64,000 bases of DNA from VRUE01 sp963824215 (GCA_963824215.1 CAWGOE010000001.1:992001-1056000); one strand, 5' to 3'. Counted from the first letter of the stretch, positions 17,511 to 26,954 are shown. Notes: generated from the sequence alone by a model not told the origin. Made by a program: numbers and translations.

Positions 17511-19732
17511 TGCATGACGCGATGATCAAGCTAGCGGGGTTCCTGGCGCGCAGGCGCCGCCTCGTAGTGGTTGCCTGGGTTCTGATCGTCGTCGCCGCGC
17601 TGCCGTTCGCTGCGCGGCAGACCGAACACCTGACCGGCGGCGGTTTCGACGTCCCGGGCAGCGAATCCAAGGCCGTCGCTGAGTCGATGCAGGGCGTCTT
17701 CGCCGGTCGTGACAATGGGATTGCCGTGCTGCTGCGCGCGCAGCCCGGTTCGTCTGCGGCCGAGCGGACTGCCGCGGTGCGCCGGGTGCAGCGCGAGGTC
17801 GGCACGGTCGATGGCATCTCCATGCGCCCCGCGGTGGCCCGCCGTGGGGCTGCCCAGCTGCGCCGCACCGGCAGCACCGTGCTGCCGGTGTCCAGCAGCG
17901 TTCCCCCCGACGCCCTGATCGACCCCGCGGTCGACCTGCGCGAAGCGCTCGACCCCGGCACGACGACGGATGGCGTCACCCTGTACCTGGCCGGCCAAGC
18001 GACCGTTTGGGCCGGAATGCAGGAGCTCTCCAAGGAAGACCTGGCAAAGGCAGAGGCGGGTGGATTCCCGGTCGTGGCGCTGATTCTGCTCGTCATCTTC
18101 GGCTCACTTGCCGCCGCGGCGCTGCCGCTGACGCTCGGCTTCGTCAGCGTCATCGTCACCGGCGCCCTCATCTACTTCATCTCGCTGCAGATGACGACTT
18201 CGGTCTTCGTCACCAATATGGCCTCGATGATCGGGATCGGCGTCGCCGTCGACTACTCACTCTTCATCCTCGCTCGCTACCGCGAGGAGCGCCGCGACGG
18301 GCGCGACTGCGAGGAGGCACGGTCCGAGGCTTTGGCGACCTCTGGCCTTGCCGTCGCCTTCTCCGGCCTCGCCGTGATCGTCTCTCTCGCCGGCCTCTGG
18401 ATGGTCGACAACCAGGCGCTGCGCTCGATGGCGCTGGGCGCGATGACCGTCGTCGCGGTCTCGATCCTCACCGCGACCACGTTGCTGCCGGCGCTGATCG
18501 CGCTGCTTGGCGACCGCGTGATGCCGGGCGGCGTCGTGGCTCGTGTGCTGCGCTTCTTCAAGTACTCGATCTTCCGGCGTCCGAGGCCCGTGGCTGCCGC
18601 TACGAGCGCGGACCCTGGCCCTGGTTTTTGGGATAAGTGGGCCCGCCGCGTCATGGCCAGGCCTGTCCTCGCCGCGACCGGCTCCGCCGCGGTTCTCCTC
18701 CTGCTTGCCTCGCCGGTTCTTTCGATGGAGACCGGGACCACCGCTCTCGAGCAGTTCCCCAAGGACAGCGATGTGCGCGTCGGCAACGAACTCGCCTCGG
18801 CAGAGCTGGGTGGTGGCGCGGACCCGATCCAGGTCGTTGCCAGCTTCCCCGGTGCAGTCGACCGCGGCGTCGTAAAAGCCTTTGCCGTCGAACTGAGCGA
18901 GCAACGCGGTGTCAGCGCCGTCGCTCCACCCAGCTACGCCGAGAACAGCGCCCTGGTCGAGGCAACGCCGAGCGCCCCCAGCGATTCCGACGCTGCGACG
19001 GCGCTGGTAGCCCGACTGCGAGACAACTTCGTGCCTGCCAGCGCCCTGGCGACGGCGGCGACCGTCGACGTCGGCGGCGAAACCGCTCGCACCGACGACG
19101 TCCGCGAGCAGATCTCCGGCTCCTTCTGGAAGATCGTCGGCTTCGTCCTCGCGCTCAGCTTTCTCGTCCTGATGGTGATGCTGCGCTCGCTGCTCTTGCC
19201 GCTGAAGGCGGTGTTGATGAACCTACTCTCGATCGGCGCCGCATTCGGCGTGCTCGTGGCGATCTTCCAGTGGGGCTGGTTCGACAGCATCCTCGGCTTC
19301 GAAAGCCTCGGTGCGCTCGACACGATCAACGTGCCGCTGATCTTCGCGATCGTCTTCGGCCTCTCGATGGACTACGAGGTCTTCCTCATGTCGCGTATCC
19401 GCGAGCGCTACTTGGAGCACGGCGACAACGAGCGCGCCGTCGCCGAGGGCCTCGCCTCGAGCGCCCGCACGATCTCCTCCGCGGCGCTGATCATGAGCTC
19501 GGTCTTCGCCGTCTTCGTCCTGACCGGGGTGCCCTCGATCAAAGAGCTCGGCCTCGGCTGCGCCGTCGCGATCGCCCTCGATGCGACGCTCGTGCGCCTG
19601 ATCCTGGTGCCGGCGGCGATGAAGCTTTTCGGCGATTGGAACTGGTGGATGCCTTCCTGGCTCGACCGCATCTTGCCGCGACTCAGCTTCGAGGGCGGCG
19701 GCAAGGCGGAGCCGGAGCCGGCCGAGGCGTAA
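17510..19732 (+). CDS. MMPL/RND family exporter
   Basis: A 740-residue inner-membrane transporter with two RND repeats. There is a first transmembrane helix (about 16-33), a periplasmic loop, then a five-helix bundle (about 190-340) containing GIGVAVDYSLFILARYREE. The second half has the same order, ending with FGLSMDYEVFLMSRIRE. The Asp-Tyr pairs are the proton-relay positions of MMPL proteins. Such proteins export lipids or lipophilic compounds. No Shine-Dalgarno is visible at ATG 17510; ATG 17522 is an alternative. A TetR-type operator overlaps the start, and the mobile element separates it from the TetR gene at 13014. Confidence 0.92.
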   Translation: MHDAMIKLAGFLARRRRLVVVAWVLIVVAALPFAARQTEHLTGGGFDVPGSESKAVAESMQGVFAGRDNGIAVLLRAQPGSSAAERTAAVRRVQREVGTVDGISMRPAVARRGAAQLRRTGSTVLPVSSSVPPDALIDPAVDLREALDPGTTTDGVTLYLAGQATVWAGMQELSKEDLAKAEAGGFPVVALILLVIFGSLAAAALPLTLGFVSVIVTGALIYFISLQMTTSVFVTNMASMIGIGVAVDYSLFILARYREERRDGRDCEEARSEALATSGLAVAFSGLAVIVSLAGLWMVDNQALRSMALGAMTVVAVSILTATTLLPALIALLGDRVMPGGVVARVLRFFKYSIFRRPRPVAAATSADPGPGFWDKWARRVMARPVLAATGSAAVLLLLASPVLSMETGTTALEQFPKDSDVRVGNELASAELGGGADPIQVVASFPGAVDRGVVKAFAVELSEQRGVSAVAPPSYAENSALVEATPSAPSDSDAATALVARLRDNFVPASALATAATVDVGGETARTDDVREQISGSFWKIVGFVLALSFLVLMVMLRSLLLPLKAVLMNLLSIGAAFGVLVAIFQWGWFDSILGFESLGALDTINVPLIFAIVFGLSMDYEVFLMSRIRERYLEHGDNERAVAEGLASSARTISSAALIMSSVFAVFVLTGVPSIKELGLGCAVAIALDATLVRLILVPAAMKLFGDWNWWMPSWLDRILPRLSFEGGGKAEPEPAEA

Positions 19733-19745
19733 TACCCTTCCCGCT

Positions 19746-21155
19746 ATGAGCGACAATCTCGCCTTCGCGGGCGCGGCGAAGCAGGCGGAGATGGTGCGGG
19801 CGGGGGAGGTCTCCCCGACCGAGCTTGTGCAGCTCTGCCTCGACCGGATCGGCCGCTACGACGATCAGCTCAACTCCTTCCGCAAGGTCTTCGCCGAGCG
19901 GGCGCTGCTCGAAGCCGAGCAGGCCGAAGCGAGGCTGAAGGGGGGAGACGATCGTCCGCTGCTCGGCGTGCCGATCGCGATCAAGGACGAAGTCGACGTC
20001 GCCGGAGAGGTCAAGACCTGGGGCACCGACGGATTCTCCGAGCCGGCCAAGGCCGATTCGGAGATCGTGCGGCGGTTGCGCGAGGCGGGGGCGATCGTGA
20101 TCGGCCTGACCCTGCTGCCGGAGATGGCGATCTGCGGCTTCACCGAGTCGGCCACCTACGGCGTCACCCGCAACCCTTGGAATCCCCAGCACACGACCGG
20201 CGGCTCGAGCGGCGGCTCGGCCGCTGCGGTTGCCGCCGGGCTGGTGCCGATCGCCTCGGCGGGCGACGGCGCCGGTTCGATCCGGATCCCGGCCGCCTCG
20301 TGCGGGCTCTTCGGCCTCAAGCCGTCACGGGGCCGGGTCTCGCTGGCCCCCGAGCTCGAAGGCTGGAACGGCCTCGCCGTCCTCGGCTGCCTCAGTCGCA
20401 GCGTTCTCGACACCGCGCTCTGGCTCGACGTCGTCTCCGGCGGGTCCCGCGAGCCGGAGGCGCCCCCCGCGCCGGAGCGCCCCTTCGTCGAGTCGGCAAA
20501 AGCTGCGCCAGGGCGGCTCCGCGTTGCTTACTCGACCGCGGCACCCCGTGCTGCGGCTCCGCCGACGGTCTCCGACGACGCTAAGCGAGCTGTGGCCGAC
20601 GCAGCCGAGCTGATGCGGTCGCTGGGCCACGACGTGTCCCAGCGCGACCCCGACTGGGGAGGCATCGGCAACAACATCAGCGCCAGGTTCCTCGGCGGCG
20701 TCGCCCAGACCGTGGCGGAAGTCCCACACCCGGAGCGGCTCGAAAGGCGCACGCGTGGCTTCGGCCGCCTGGGGCGCCTTCTTCCCAGCCCCCTTTATGA
20801 GCGGGCGATAGGGGAGGGTCGGGCAGCCGACGCCGCCCGCGTCAACGCGATCTTCGACACCTGCGACCTGCTGATCACCCCGGTAATGGGCGGCACCGCC
20901 CTGCCGGTGCGTCGCTGGGAGGGGCAGGGCGCCCTGCGCACGGTGATTGGGATGGGCCGCTTCTATCCCTACTGCGTGCCGTGGAACCACCTCGGCAACC
21001 CGGCGATGTCGGTTCCCTTCGGCTTCGACGCCAAGGGGCTCCCCCTGGCCTTCCAGGCGATCGCCCGCCCGGGAGACGAGGCCATCCTCATCTCCTTAGC
21101 CGCCCAGATCGAGGCCGAGCGGCCCTGGGCGGACAAACGCCCGCCGATCTCTTAG
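19746..21155 (+). CDS. amidase (amidase-signature family)
   Basis: A 469-residue hydrolase of the amidase-signature superfamily, which uses a Ser-cisSer-Lys triad to cleave C-N amide bonds. The Lys is in GVPIAIKDEVDV (about residue 80), the cis-Ser in TGGSSGGSAAAVA (about 155) and the nucleophile in GDGAGSIRIPA (about 180). The substrate could be small amides, nylon-oligomer-like or acyl amides; it cannot be a GatA assignment because gatB/gatC are not beside it. It starts 13 nt after the MMPL gene, so it is probably in the same transcript. It is convergent with the diiron gene, ending 8 nt away. Confidence 0.9.
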   Translation: MSDNLAFAGAAKQAEMVRAGEVSPTELVQLCLDRIGRYDDQLNSFRKVFAERALLEAEQAEARLKGGDDRPLLGVPIAIKDEVDVAGEVKTWGTDGFSEPAKADSEIVRRLREAGAIVIGLTLLPEMAICGFTESATYGVTRNPWNPQHTTGGSSGGSAAAVAAGLVPIASAGDGAGSIRIPAASCGLFGLKPSRGRVSLAPELEGWNGLAVLGCLSRSVLDTALWLDVVSGGSREPEAPPAPERPFVESAKAAPGRLRVAYSTAAPRAAAPPTVSDDAKRAVADAAELMRSLGHDVSQRDPDWGGIGNNISARFLGGVAQTVAEVPHPERLERRTRGFGRLGRLLPSPLYERAIGEGRAADAARVNAIFDTCDLLITPVMGGTALPVRRWEGQGALRTVIGMGRFYPYCVPWNHLGNPAMSVPFGFDAKGLPLAFQAIARPGDEAILISLAAQIEAERPWADKRPPIS

Positions 21156-21162
21156 CCCGTGC

Positions 21163-22449
21163 TTAGCGGAAGACCTTGCGCAGGCGCGCGATCTCGCGCA
21201 CCTTGCCGCGCGGCCGGATGCGCCGCTGAAGGATCATCTTCAACGGGTTTGAGTCGGGTTTGCCCATCGCGACGAAATCGGGCCAGCTCGTCTCCAGGAC
21301 CAGCGTTGGGTCGGGCGCCTCGCCTGGCTCGGCCCGGGTCGAGCCGTTGTCCAGCGTCAGGTGCCAGGGGTCGGCGTCGCTGAAGCGGTACTGGTAGACC
21401 AGCGGCGAGCCGTTCGCTGCCCGCGGGTCGGCGACGCGCTTGATCACGTCGAAGTAGAGGCGCTGCGTCTCCGGCGAGGCGTCTGGGACGGGTCCATCGG
21501 GCGGGCCGAGCACGCCGGCCTCCATCAGCTGCACCTGGCGCGCCGCGACTTCCTCGGCTGAGGCCTCGGGGTCGAAGGGGAAGACGCCGGGCGGCATCTC
21601 CTCGGTTGGGTAGCCGATCGTGCGCCAGCGCTGGCGGATCAGTTTGAGGCCGAAGGCGAAGATGTCCTCGAGCGAGAAGCCGTAGCACTCGGTGTAGGAG
21701 CGGTCGAAGTTGGGCGGGTAGAACACCGCCGGCCCGTAGGGAAGGGTTTCGCGCAGGAGCTCGATGACTGCGGCCCGATTCTCCTCCCAGCCTGGGTTGC
21801 CTTCGCCCAGCAGCTCGGAGAGCACCTTGACGCCGAAGCCGATGTGGCGCTGCTCGTCTTTGGAGACGTTGCCCATCCCGTCGCTGAAGCCGGGCATCGT
21901 TTCTTTCGAGGCGAAGAAGTCCTCGATGAAGTGCTGGCCGGGCTGGGCCAGGCTGCCCTCGACGATCAGGTGGTAGAGGGTGATCGCCTGCGCGTACTTG
22001 GGCACCGAGCGGTCCTTGCGCAGTTCCTCTGCCATCAGGTCGAGCCGGTCGAAGATACCGCGGTAGCCCCAGTTGAGCTGCGGCATGGTGGAGGAGAGGG
22101 TCTGCTGGATCGAGTCGCCGCCGACCCCGATCACCTCCTTGAAGAAGCGGTGGAAGAAGATCGAGTGGCGAACCTCGTCAACCTGCTGGGTGGCGAGGAA
22201 GTAAGACTGCTCCTCGGTCGGCGCGGCGTTGATGTAGGGGGCGAGCGTGTCGGCGACCCGGTCCTCGCCGTAATAGAACATCGAGTAGATCCACATCGCC
22301 GAGCGCCGCTGGATGTCGCTCAGCGCCTCCCAGCCCTTGCGGTCCTCGGAGAAGTCGATGTCGTAGGCACTCCAGTTGCCCTGCTCCCAGCGCTTATAGA
22401 GGTCGACGTAGGTGACGTTGTCCATCAGGCTCTGGGATGCGACGCTCAT
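21163..22449 (-). CDS. ribonucleotide-reductase-R2-like diiron protein fused to an SCP2-like domain
   Basis: A 428-residue protein. Residues 1-300 form a ferritin-like diiron domain with an early Glu (YYGEDRVAD, about 62), an ExxH (EVRHSIFFH, about 92), a Glu in helix VEGSLAQ and a second ExxH (KDEQRHIGF, about 198). This is the ligand order of R2/R2lox-type oxidases. Residues 340-428 resemble an SCP2 sterol-carrier domain (WHLTLDNG ... DPTLVLETSWPDFVAMGKPDSNP). No R1 subunit is nearby, so an oxygenase or desaturase of a lipid-bound substrate is more likely than nucleotide reduction. A degenerate copy of the TetR-type operator lies 67 nt upstream, and an acyl-CoA ligase precedes it. Confidence 0.8.
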   Translation of the reverse strand: MSVASQSLMDNVTYVDLYKRWEQGNWSAYDIDFSEDRKGWEALSDIQRRSAMWIYSMFYYGEDRVADTLAPYINAAPTEEQSYFLATQQVDEVRHSIFFHRFFKEVIGVGGDSIQQTLSSTMPQLNWGYRGIFDRLDLMAEELRKDRSVPKYAQAITLYHLIVEGSLAQPGQHFIEDFFASKETMPGFSDGMGNVSKDEQRHIGFGVKVLSELLGEGNPGWEENRAAVIELLRETLPYGPAVFYPPNFDRSYTECYGFSLEDIFAFGLKLIRQRWRTIGYPTEEMPPGVFPFDPEASAEEVAARQVQLMEAGVLGPPDGPVPDASPETQRLYFDVIKRVADPRAANGSPLVYQYRFSDADPWHLTLDNGSTRAEPGEAPDPTLVLETSWPDFVAMGKPDSNPLKMILQRRIRPRGKVREIARLRKVFR

Positions 22450-22515
22450 CGTTCTCCTTCGGTTAGGGCGCCGCCGGCGCCTCCGGGGCTGCGTAGAGCC
22501 CAGACTAGCGCGATC

Positions 22516-22531
22516 CTGGCCAGCCAGCCAG
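22516..22531. promoter_or_regulatory. degenerate TetR-type operator upstream of the diiron gene
   Basis: The reverse strand reads CTGGCTGGCTGGCCAG, matching the site at 41423-41438 at 11 of 16 positions, including GGCTGG and GCCA. Because GC-rich repeats of CTGG could arise by chance, confidence is low. Confidence 0.3.
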
Positions 22532-22551
22532 TTCTCGCTAAGTGACGTGGA

Positions 22552-24066
22552 TCACACAGCAGCGGGCGTCTCGATCTCCCGCTTGAGGATCTTGCCGGTT
22601 GGGCCCTTGGGCAGATCGTCGAGGAACCAGACGATGCGCGGGTACTTGTAGGCGGCGATGCGGTCCTTGACGTAGGCGCTGATCTCCTCGGGGGTCAGCT
22701 CCTCGCCGTCCATGAGCACGACGGCGGCGCCGATCTCCTCACCCCACTCGTCGTGGGGGACGCCGAGCACGGCGGCTTCGCGGATCTTCGGGTGCTCGTA
22801 GAGGATTTCCTCGACCTCGCGCGGATAGACGTTGTAGCCGCCGCGGATGATCAGGTCCTTCTTGCGGTCGACGATGAAGAAGTAGCCCTCCTCGTCGGTG
22901 CGCGCCATGTCGCCGCTGTGGAACCAGCCGCCGCGCATCGCCTCCTCGGTCGCCTCGGGGCGCTGCCAGTAGCCCTTCATGATGTTGTGGCCGCGGATCA
23001 CGATCTCGCCGACCTCGCCCTGGGCCACCTCCTCCTCGTTCTCGTCGACCACCCGCATCTCGACGCCTTCGAGCGGCGTGCCGATCGAGCCTGGCTTGCG
23101 CTCTTTGCCCGGATGGTTCGAGGAGGCGACCGGGGAGGTCTCCGAGAGGCCGTAGCCCTCGAGCACGATCGCGCCAAAGGCGTCCTCGAAGCCGCGCAGG
23201 ACCTCGACCGGCATCGATGCGCCGCCGGTGATGCAGGTGCGCAGCGTCGAGGTGTCGTAGCTTTCGCGCTCGGGGTGGTGGAGGAGGGCGCCGAACATCG
23301 TCGGCACGCCGTAGAAGTGGGTCACGCGGTCGCGCTGCATCGTCGCCAGCGCCTCGCCCGGCTCGAATTTCGGCACCAGCGTGAGGCAGGCGCCGACGCT
23401 GAGCGAGGCGTTCATCGCGACCGTCTGGCCGAAGGAGTGGAAGAGGGGCAGCGAGCCGAGGACGACGTCGCCGGCGGCGATCTCGCAGGTGTTGCGCGAG
23501 GAGACGTCGGCGTTGCGCCAGAGGTTGGCGTGGGTCAGCTCGGCCCCCTTCGGCTTGCCGGTCGTGCCGGAGGTGTAGAGGATGACTGCGGTGTCATCCT
23601 CGCTGGTCTCAGCCAGGACAGGGCTGGGCTCGAGCTCCGCCAGGGTTGCAGCGAAGCTGGCTGGCTCGACCTCGATCAGCTCGGCGCCCACCTCGGCGGC
23701 CCCGGCCTCCGCCTCCTCGACGAAGCCGTGCCAGGCGAGCAGCAGCTTGGCGCCCGAGTCCTCCAGGTAGAAAGCGATCTCGCGCCGCTTCAGCAGCACG
23801 TTCATCGGCACGACAGTGGCGCCGGCGCGCAGGACGCCGTAGTAGGCGACGGGGAATTGGGGAACGTTGGGCAGCATCACGCCCACCCGGTCGCCGGCCT
23901 CGACGCCTTTCTCGCCAAGCAGGGTCGCCAGCCGGGCGCTGAGGTCGTCGAGCTGCGCGTAGCTCAGCTCGTTCTCGTCGAGTCGGACTGCCGGCGCGTC
24001 GGGCGAGCGCTTCGCGCTCTCGGTCAATAGCGAAGCGAGATTTAGGCCCATTGGGGCCTCGCTCAA
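22552..24066 (-). CDS. long-chain acyl-CoA synthetase (AMP-forming)
   Basis: A 504-residue adenylate-forming ligase that activates fatty or other carboxylic acids to CoA thioesters. Motifs are the P-loop YTSGTTGKPKGAELTH (about 163-178), GYGLSETSP (about 305), the hinge SGDMARTDEEGYFFIVDRKKD (about 380) and the C-terminal catalytic-Lys region LPKGPTGKILKREI near the end. A TTG at 24066 overlaps the upstream stop as TTGA; ATG 24051 is the alternative start. It lies between a small dimeric barrel protein and the diiron-SCP2 gene on the same strand, consistent with a lipid oxidation unit. Confidence 0.92.
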   Translation of the reverse strand: MSEAPMGLNLASLLTESAKRSPDAPAVRLDENELSYAQLDDLSARLATLLGEKGVEAGDRVGVMLPNVPQFPVAYYGVLRAGATVVPMNVLLKRREIAFYLEDSGAKLLLAWHGFVEEAEAGAAEVGAELIEVEPASFAATLAELEPSPVLAETSEDDTAVILYTSGTTGKPKGAELTHANLWRNADVSSRNTCEIAAGDVVLGSLPLFHSFGQTVAMNASLSVGACLTLVPKFEPGEALATMQRDRVTHFYGVPTMFGALLHHPERESYDTSTLRTCITGGASMPVEVLRGFEDAFGAIVLEGYGLSETSPVASSNHPGKERKPGSIGTPLEGVEMRVVDENEEEVAQGEVGEIVIRGHNIMKGYWQRPEATEEAMRGGWFHSGDMARTDEEGYFFIVDRKKDLIIRGGYNVYPREVEEILYEHPKIREAAVLGVPHDEWGEEIGAAVVLMDGEELTPEEISAYVKDRIAAYKYPRIVWFLDDLPKGPTGKILKREIETPAAV

Positions 24067-24350
24067 CCCTTGATCACGTTGGAGACGGGGAATTCCTTGA
24101 TGTCCGGTGGCGATTGTGGCGCCCGGTCGCCCAGCGCCTCGATCGCGGGTTGAATTCGATTGGCGAGGAAGCTGTCGAACTGATCACGCGACTCCCAGAA
24201 ATCGATCACGCCCCAGCCGTCCTCGATCGGTCCGGCTGCATGGAAGATCAACCCGTCGGGCGGATTCTCAGCGACGCCCGCCTGCTCGTTGACGGCGTCG
24301 TATTGCTCCTGAGTGCCTCCTGCGAACTTGACTCTGAGTCCAACAGCCAT
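24063..24350 (-). CDS. small ABM-like dimeric alpha/beta-barrel protein
   Basis: A 95-residue protein with a ferredoxin-like fold pattern (VKFAGGTQEQYDAVNEQAG ... GVIDFWESRDQFDSFLANRIQPAI). It resembles uncharacterised dimeric alpha-beta barrel (antibiotic biosynthesis monooxygenase-like) proteins of actinobacteria. There is no obvious catalytic motif. The start is ATG 24350. Its stop overlaps the TTG start of the acyl-CoA ligase, so the two are probably translationally coupled. Confidence 0.75.
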   Translation of the reverse strand: MAVGLRVKFAGGTQEQYDAVNEQAGVAENPPDGLIFHAAGPIEDGWGVIDFWESRDQFDSFLANRIQPAIEALGDRAPQSPPDIKEFPVSNVIKG

Positions 24351-24429
24351 GCTCTCCTCCTCAGTTGAAAGAACTGGATGAGCATAGCCCGATCCATGCC
24401 CTCGACAAGCTCTTCATCCGTGATCGGTG

Positions 24430-25338
24430 TTAGGGATGGGCGCCTTCGCTCGCTGCGCGCTGTGCCTCGATCGAGGGGTCATCTGCAGCCCCGTTGCGTC
24501 GGCTCATCACCCAGGCGAAACCGCCGCCGGTGAAGAGCATGAAAGATGCGTAGACCGCGGCCGGGATCGTCAGGTCGGGCGCCAGTGAGGCGCCGACTGC
24601 GATTGCCAGCGCGGCGTTGTGGATGCCGAGCTCGAGCGAGATCGCGGTCGCTTGGTGGTCGTCGAGCCGGGCCAGTTTGGAGATCGCGAAGCTGAGCGTC
24701 ATCGCAGCGACGTTGAGGGCGAGGGCGGCCCCGCCGACAGCAAGCGCGTTCTCGGCGACCGTGTCGTGCTCGCTGGCGATCGCGCCGAATATCACCAGGC
24801 CGAACAGGATCAGCGAGACGTCGCGAAAGCGTGGGTATATGGCCTCAATCCAGTCGGGGTAGCGGCTGCGCAGGCTCATGCCGATTGCGACGGGGACGAT
24901 CGTGATCGCGAAGACACGGGCGACTACGCCGAGCATGCTCGCCTCGCCGACGTTCTCGGCGCCGAAGTGGCTCGAGGCCAGGGCAAGGAAGAGAGGCACG
25001 GTGACGATCGCGCTGACGCTGCTGATCGCGGTCATCGTGACCGAGAGCGCCGTATCCCCACGCGAGAGGTGCGTGAGCATGTTGGCCATCATCCCTCCGG
25101 GGGAGGCCCCCAAGAGAACGAGCCCCACCGCGAGCTCGGGTGGCAGGTCGAAGAGCTCCGCCATCGCCAGCGCCAGCAGGGGTGAGATCAGAGCCAGGTT
25201 CAACATCCCGATCGCGATCCCGCGGGGGGAGACGAAGATGCGGCGGAAGTCGACCGGCCTCAGGGTCATCCCGAGGCTGCACATGATCACGGCGATGGCC
25301 GCCGGCAAGACGACCGAGGTCAATACCGGGCTGTCCAT
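24430..25338 (-). CDS. bile acid:sodium symporter (BASS) family transporter
   Basis: A 302-residue membrane protein with nine or ten hydrophobic helices. The family signature GLVLLGASPGGMMANMLTHLSRGDTALSVTMTAIS (about 73-107) corresponds to the first crossed helix and Na+ site of BASS proteins. A second crossover motif ELGIHNAALAIAVG follows near 235. It would import an organic anion with sodium; the substrate is unknown. The cytosolic tail ends in a charged segment. It starts at ATG 25338, 61 nt from the divergent FKBP gene. Confidence 0.9.
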   Translation of the reverse strand: MDSPVLTSVVLPAAIAVIMCSLGMTLRPVDFRRIFVSPRGIAIGMLNLALISPLLALAMAELFDLPPELAVGLVLLGASPGGMMANMLTHLSRGDTALSVTMTAISSVSAIVTVPLFLALASSHFGAENVGEASMLGVVARVFAITIVPVAIGMSLRSRYPDWIEAIYPRFRDVSLILFGLVIFGAIASEHDTVAENALAVGGAALALNVAAMTLSFAISKLARLDDHQATAISLELGIHNAALAIAVGASLAPDLTIPAAVYASFMLFTGGGFAWVMSRRNGAADDPSIEAQRAASEGAHP

Positions 25339-25399
25339 CGCTCGACCTTACTTGGCCAGAAACCCAGCGCGGTGGACGATTGCTTAGGATGCCCACAGC

Positions 25400-25921
25400 A
25401 TGAAGACGCTGGTTCTGACGATCGTTGCCTGCTTGGCCCTCGCCGTGGCCGGCTGCGGTGACGACGACTCTTCCTCGTCCGATGCGACTGGCTCCACCGA
25501 ATCGAAGGCAGCGGAATCGCCGGCTGCTGAAAGCAGCGGCGATGCTTCGAGTCGCAGCAAGCCAGAGGTCACCGTGCCGAGCGGTGCGCCGCCGAAACAG
25601 CTCGAAGAGACGGAGCTGATCGAAGGCGAGGGCGCCGAAGCCAAATCCGGCGACAAAGTGACCGTCCAGTATGTCGGCGTCAACTTCAAGAACGGCCAAG
25701 AATTCGATTCGTCCTGGAGTCGCAGTGAACCGTTCAGCTTCACCCTCGGCGTTGGCGAAGTGATCCCCGGCTGGGATCAAGGCGTGGAGGGGATGAAGGT
25801 CGGGGGCCAGCGTCAACTGGTTATCCCGCCTGAACTTGCCTACGGCGAAGCTGGTGCCCCACCGTCGATCGCTCCGAACGAAACGCTCGTGTTCGTGATC
25901 GACCTGCTTGAAGTCGGCTAA
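25400..25921 (+). CDS. FKBP-type peptidyl-prolyl isomerase lipoprotein
   Basis: A 173-residue exported protein. The signal peptide ends in a lipobox (LAVAGC, Cys19), followed by a Ser/Glu-rich linker to about residue 60. The C-terminal FKBP domain contains GDKVTVQYVGV, FDSSW, FTLGVGEVIPGWDQGVEGMKVGGQRQLVIPPELAYGE and LVFVIDLLEV, covering the proline-pocket residues. It would assist folding of proteins at the outer face of the membrane. The start is ATG 25400. Its end overlaps the next gene's possible start by 14 nt. Confidence 0.95.
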   Translation: MKTLVLTIVACLALAVAGCGDDDSSSSDATGSTESKAAESPAAESSGDASSRSKPEVTVPSGAPPKQLEETELIEGEGAEAKSGDKVTVQYVGVNFKNGQEFDSSWSRSEPFSFTLGVGEVIPGWDQGVEGMKVGGQRQLVIPPELAYGEAGAPPSIAPNETLVFVIDLLEVG

Positions 25922-26954
25922 CCGAACTCTCCTCTCCGAGCGCCTCACGGCGCAGGCCCTCGCCGGGCCGCCGCTGCGCCGTCCCGCCGACGTCGCCGAG
26001 CGATTGCTCGCCGTGCAGGGCCAGGACCCGCGCGGTTTCCGCCTCGCCGTTCGGGCGCGCACCGATGGCTTGGCCGCCGCCGACGTCGAGCGGGCCCTGG
26101 CGGAGCGGGAGCTGATCGTCACCTGGCTCAACCGTGGCACCCTGCACCTCGTCCGCGGCGAGGACTACCCGCTGCTGCAGGCGCTGACCACGCCGCCGCT
26201 GTTCACGTCCAGCACGCGGCGGCTGCGCCAGGAGGGTGTCAGCGAGGCGCAGGCCGAGCGCGCCTTGGCGACGATCGAGAAGGCGCTGGCAGAGGAGGGG
26301 CCGCTGACGAGGGCGCAGGTGCGCGAGCGGCTCGACGCCGCCGGGCTGCGGACCGAGGGCCAAGTGCTGTTGCACCTCTTCTTCCTCGCCGCCGTGCGCG
26401 GGATCGTCGTCCGCGGGCCCATGATCGGCAAGCAGCACGCCTACGTCCTCGTCCGCGACTGGCTTGGCGAGCCGCAACCGATCGATCGGGAGCGGGCGTT
26501 GGCCGAGCTAGCGCGCCGCTACCTGGTCGGCCACCAGCCGGCAACCGATCGGGACCTGGCGAAGTGGGCGGGCCTGCCGCTGCGCGACGCCCGCGCTGGT
26601 CTCGCGGCGATCTCGCCGCAGCTGGAGGAGGCTGATGGCGGCCTCGTCCGCCTCGCCAAGCGTCCCGAGCCGGAGGCGATCCCACCGCCAAGGCTGCTCG
26701 GCGCCTTCGACCCAGTCCTGCTCGGCTGGACCTCGCGCGAGGACGTCCTCGGTCCGCACACGACCCTCGTCACCCGCAACGGCATCTTCCACCCCTTTGC
26801 CATGGTCAAAGGCCGCGCCGTCGCCAAGTGGGGCTTGGCCGGGGGCAAGCTGACGGTCGAGCCGCTGCAGGCGTTCCCGGCGACGGTCGCCAAGGCACTC
26901 GAGGCCGACGCTGCTGCCGTAACCGGCTTCCTGACCCCTCACTCCGAGGGCTGA
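25908..26954 (+). CDS. winged-helix DNA-binding protein (HTH_42, AlkZ-like)
   Basis: A 348-residue protein of the HTH_42/DUF1006-type winged-helix superfamily that includes the DNA glycosylases AlkZ and YcaQ. The early LLAVQGQDPRGFRLAVRAR (about 34-52) holds the QxQ motif used by AlkZ for catalysis; TWLNRGTLHLV and a later ATDRDLAKWAGLP follow. A role in repair of alkylated or crosslinked DNA is inferred. Start is uncertain: TTG 25908 overlaps the FKBP stop and there is no ATG near it. Its last 16 nt overlap the convergent MFS gene. Confidence 0.85.
   Translation: MKSANRTLLSERLTAQALAGPPLRRPADVAERLLAVQGQDPRGFRLAVRARTDGLAAADVERALAERELIVTWLNRGTLHLVRGEDYPLLQALTTPPLFTSSTRRLRQEGVSEAQAERALATIEKALAEEGPLTRAQVRERLDAAGLRTEGQVLLHLFFLAAVRGIVVRGPMIGKQHAYVLVRDWLGEPQPIDRERALAELARRYLVGHQPATDRDLAKWAGLPLRDARAGLAAISPQLEEADGGLVRLAKRPEPEAIPPPRLLGAFDPVLLGWTSREDVLGPHTTLVTRNGIFHPFAMVKGRAVAKWGLAGGKLTVEPLQAFPATVAKALEADAAAVTGFLTPHSEG

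Noticed and set aside
21163..22449. The diiron protein as a genuine ribonucleotide reductase beta subunit
   Set aside because: There is no alpha subunit nearby, and the SCP2-like extension and lipid-gene context argue against it.
22753..24030. A 425-codon open frame opposite the acyl-CoA ligase
   Set aside because: It is a shadow of the ligase coding sequence, with no motif of its own.
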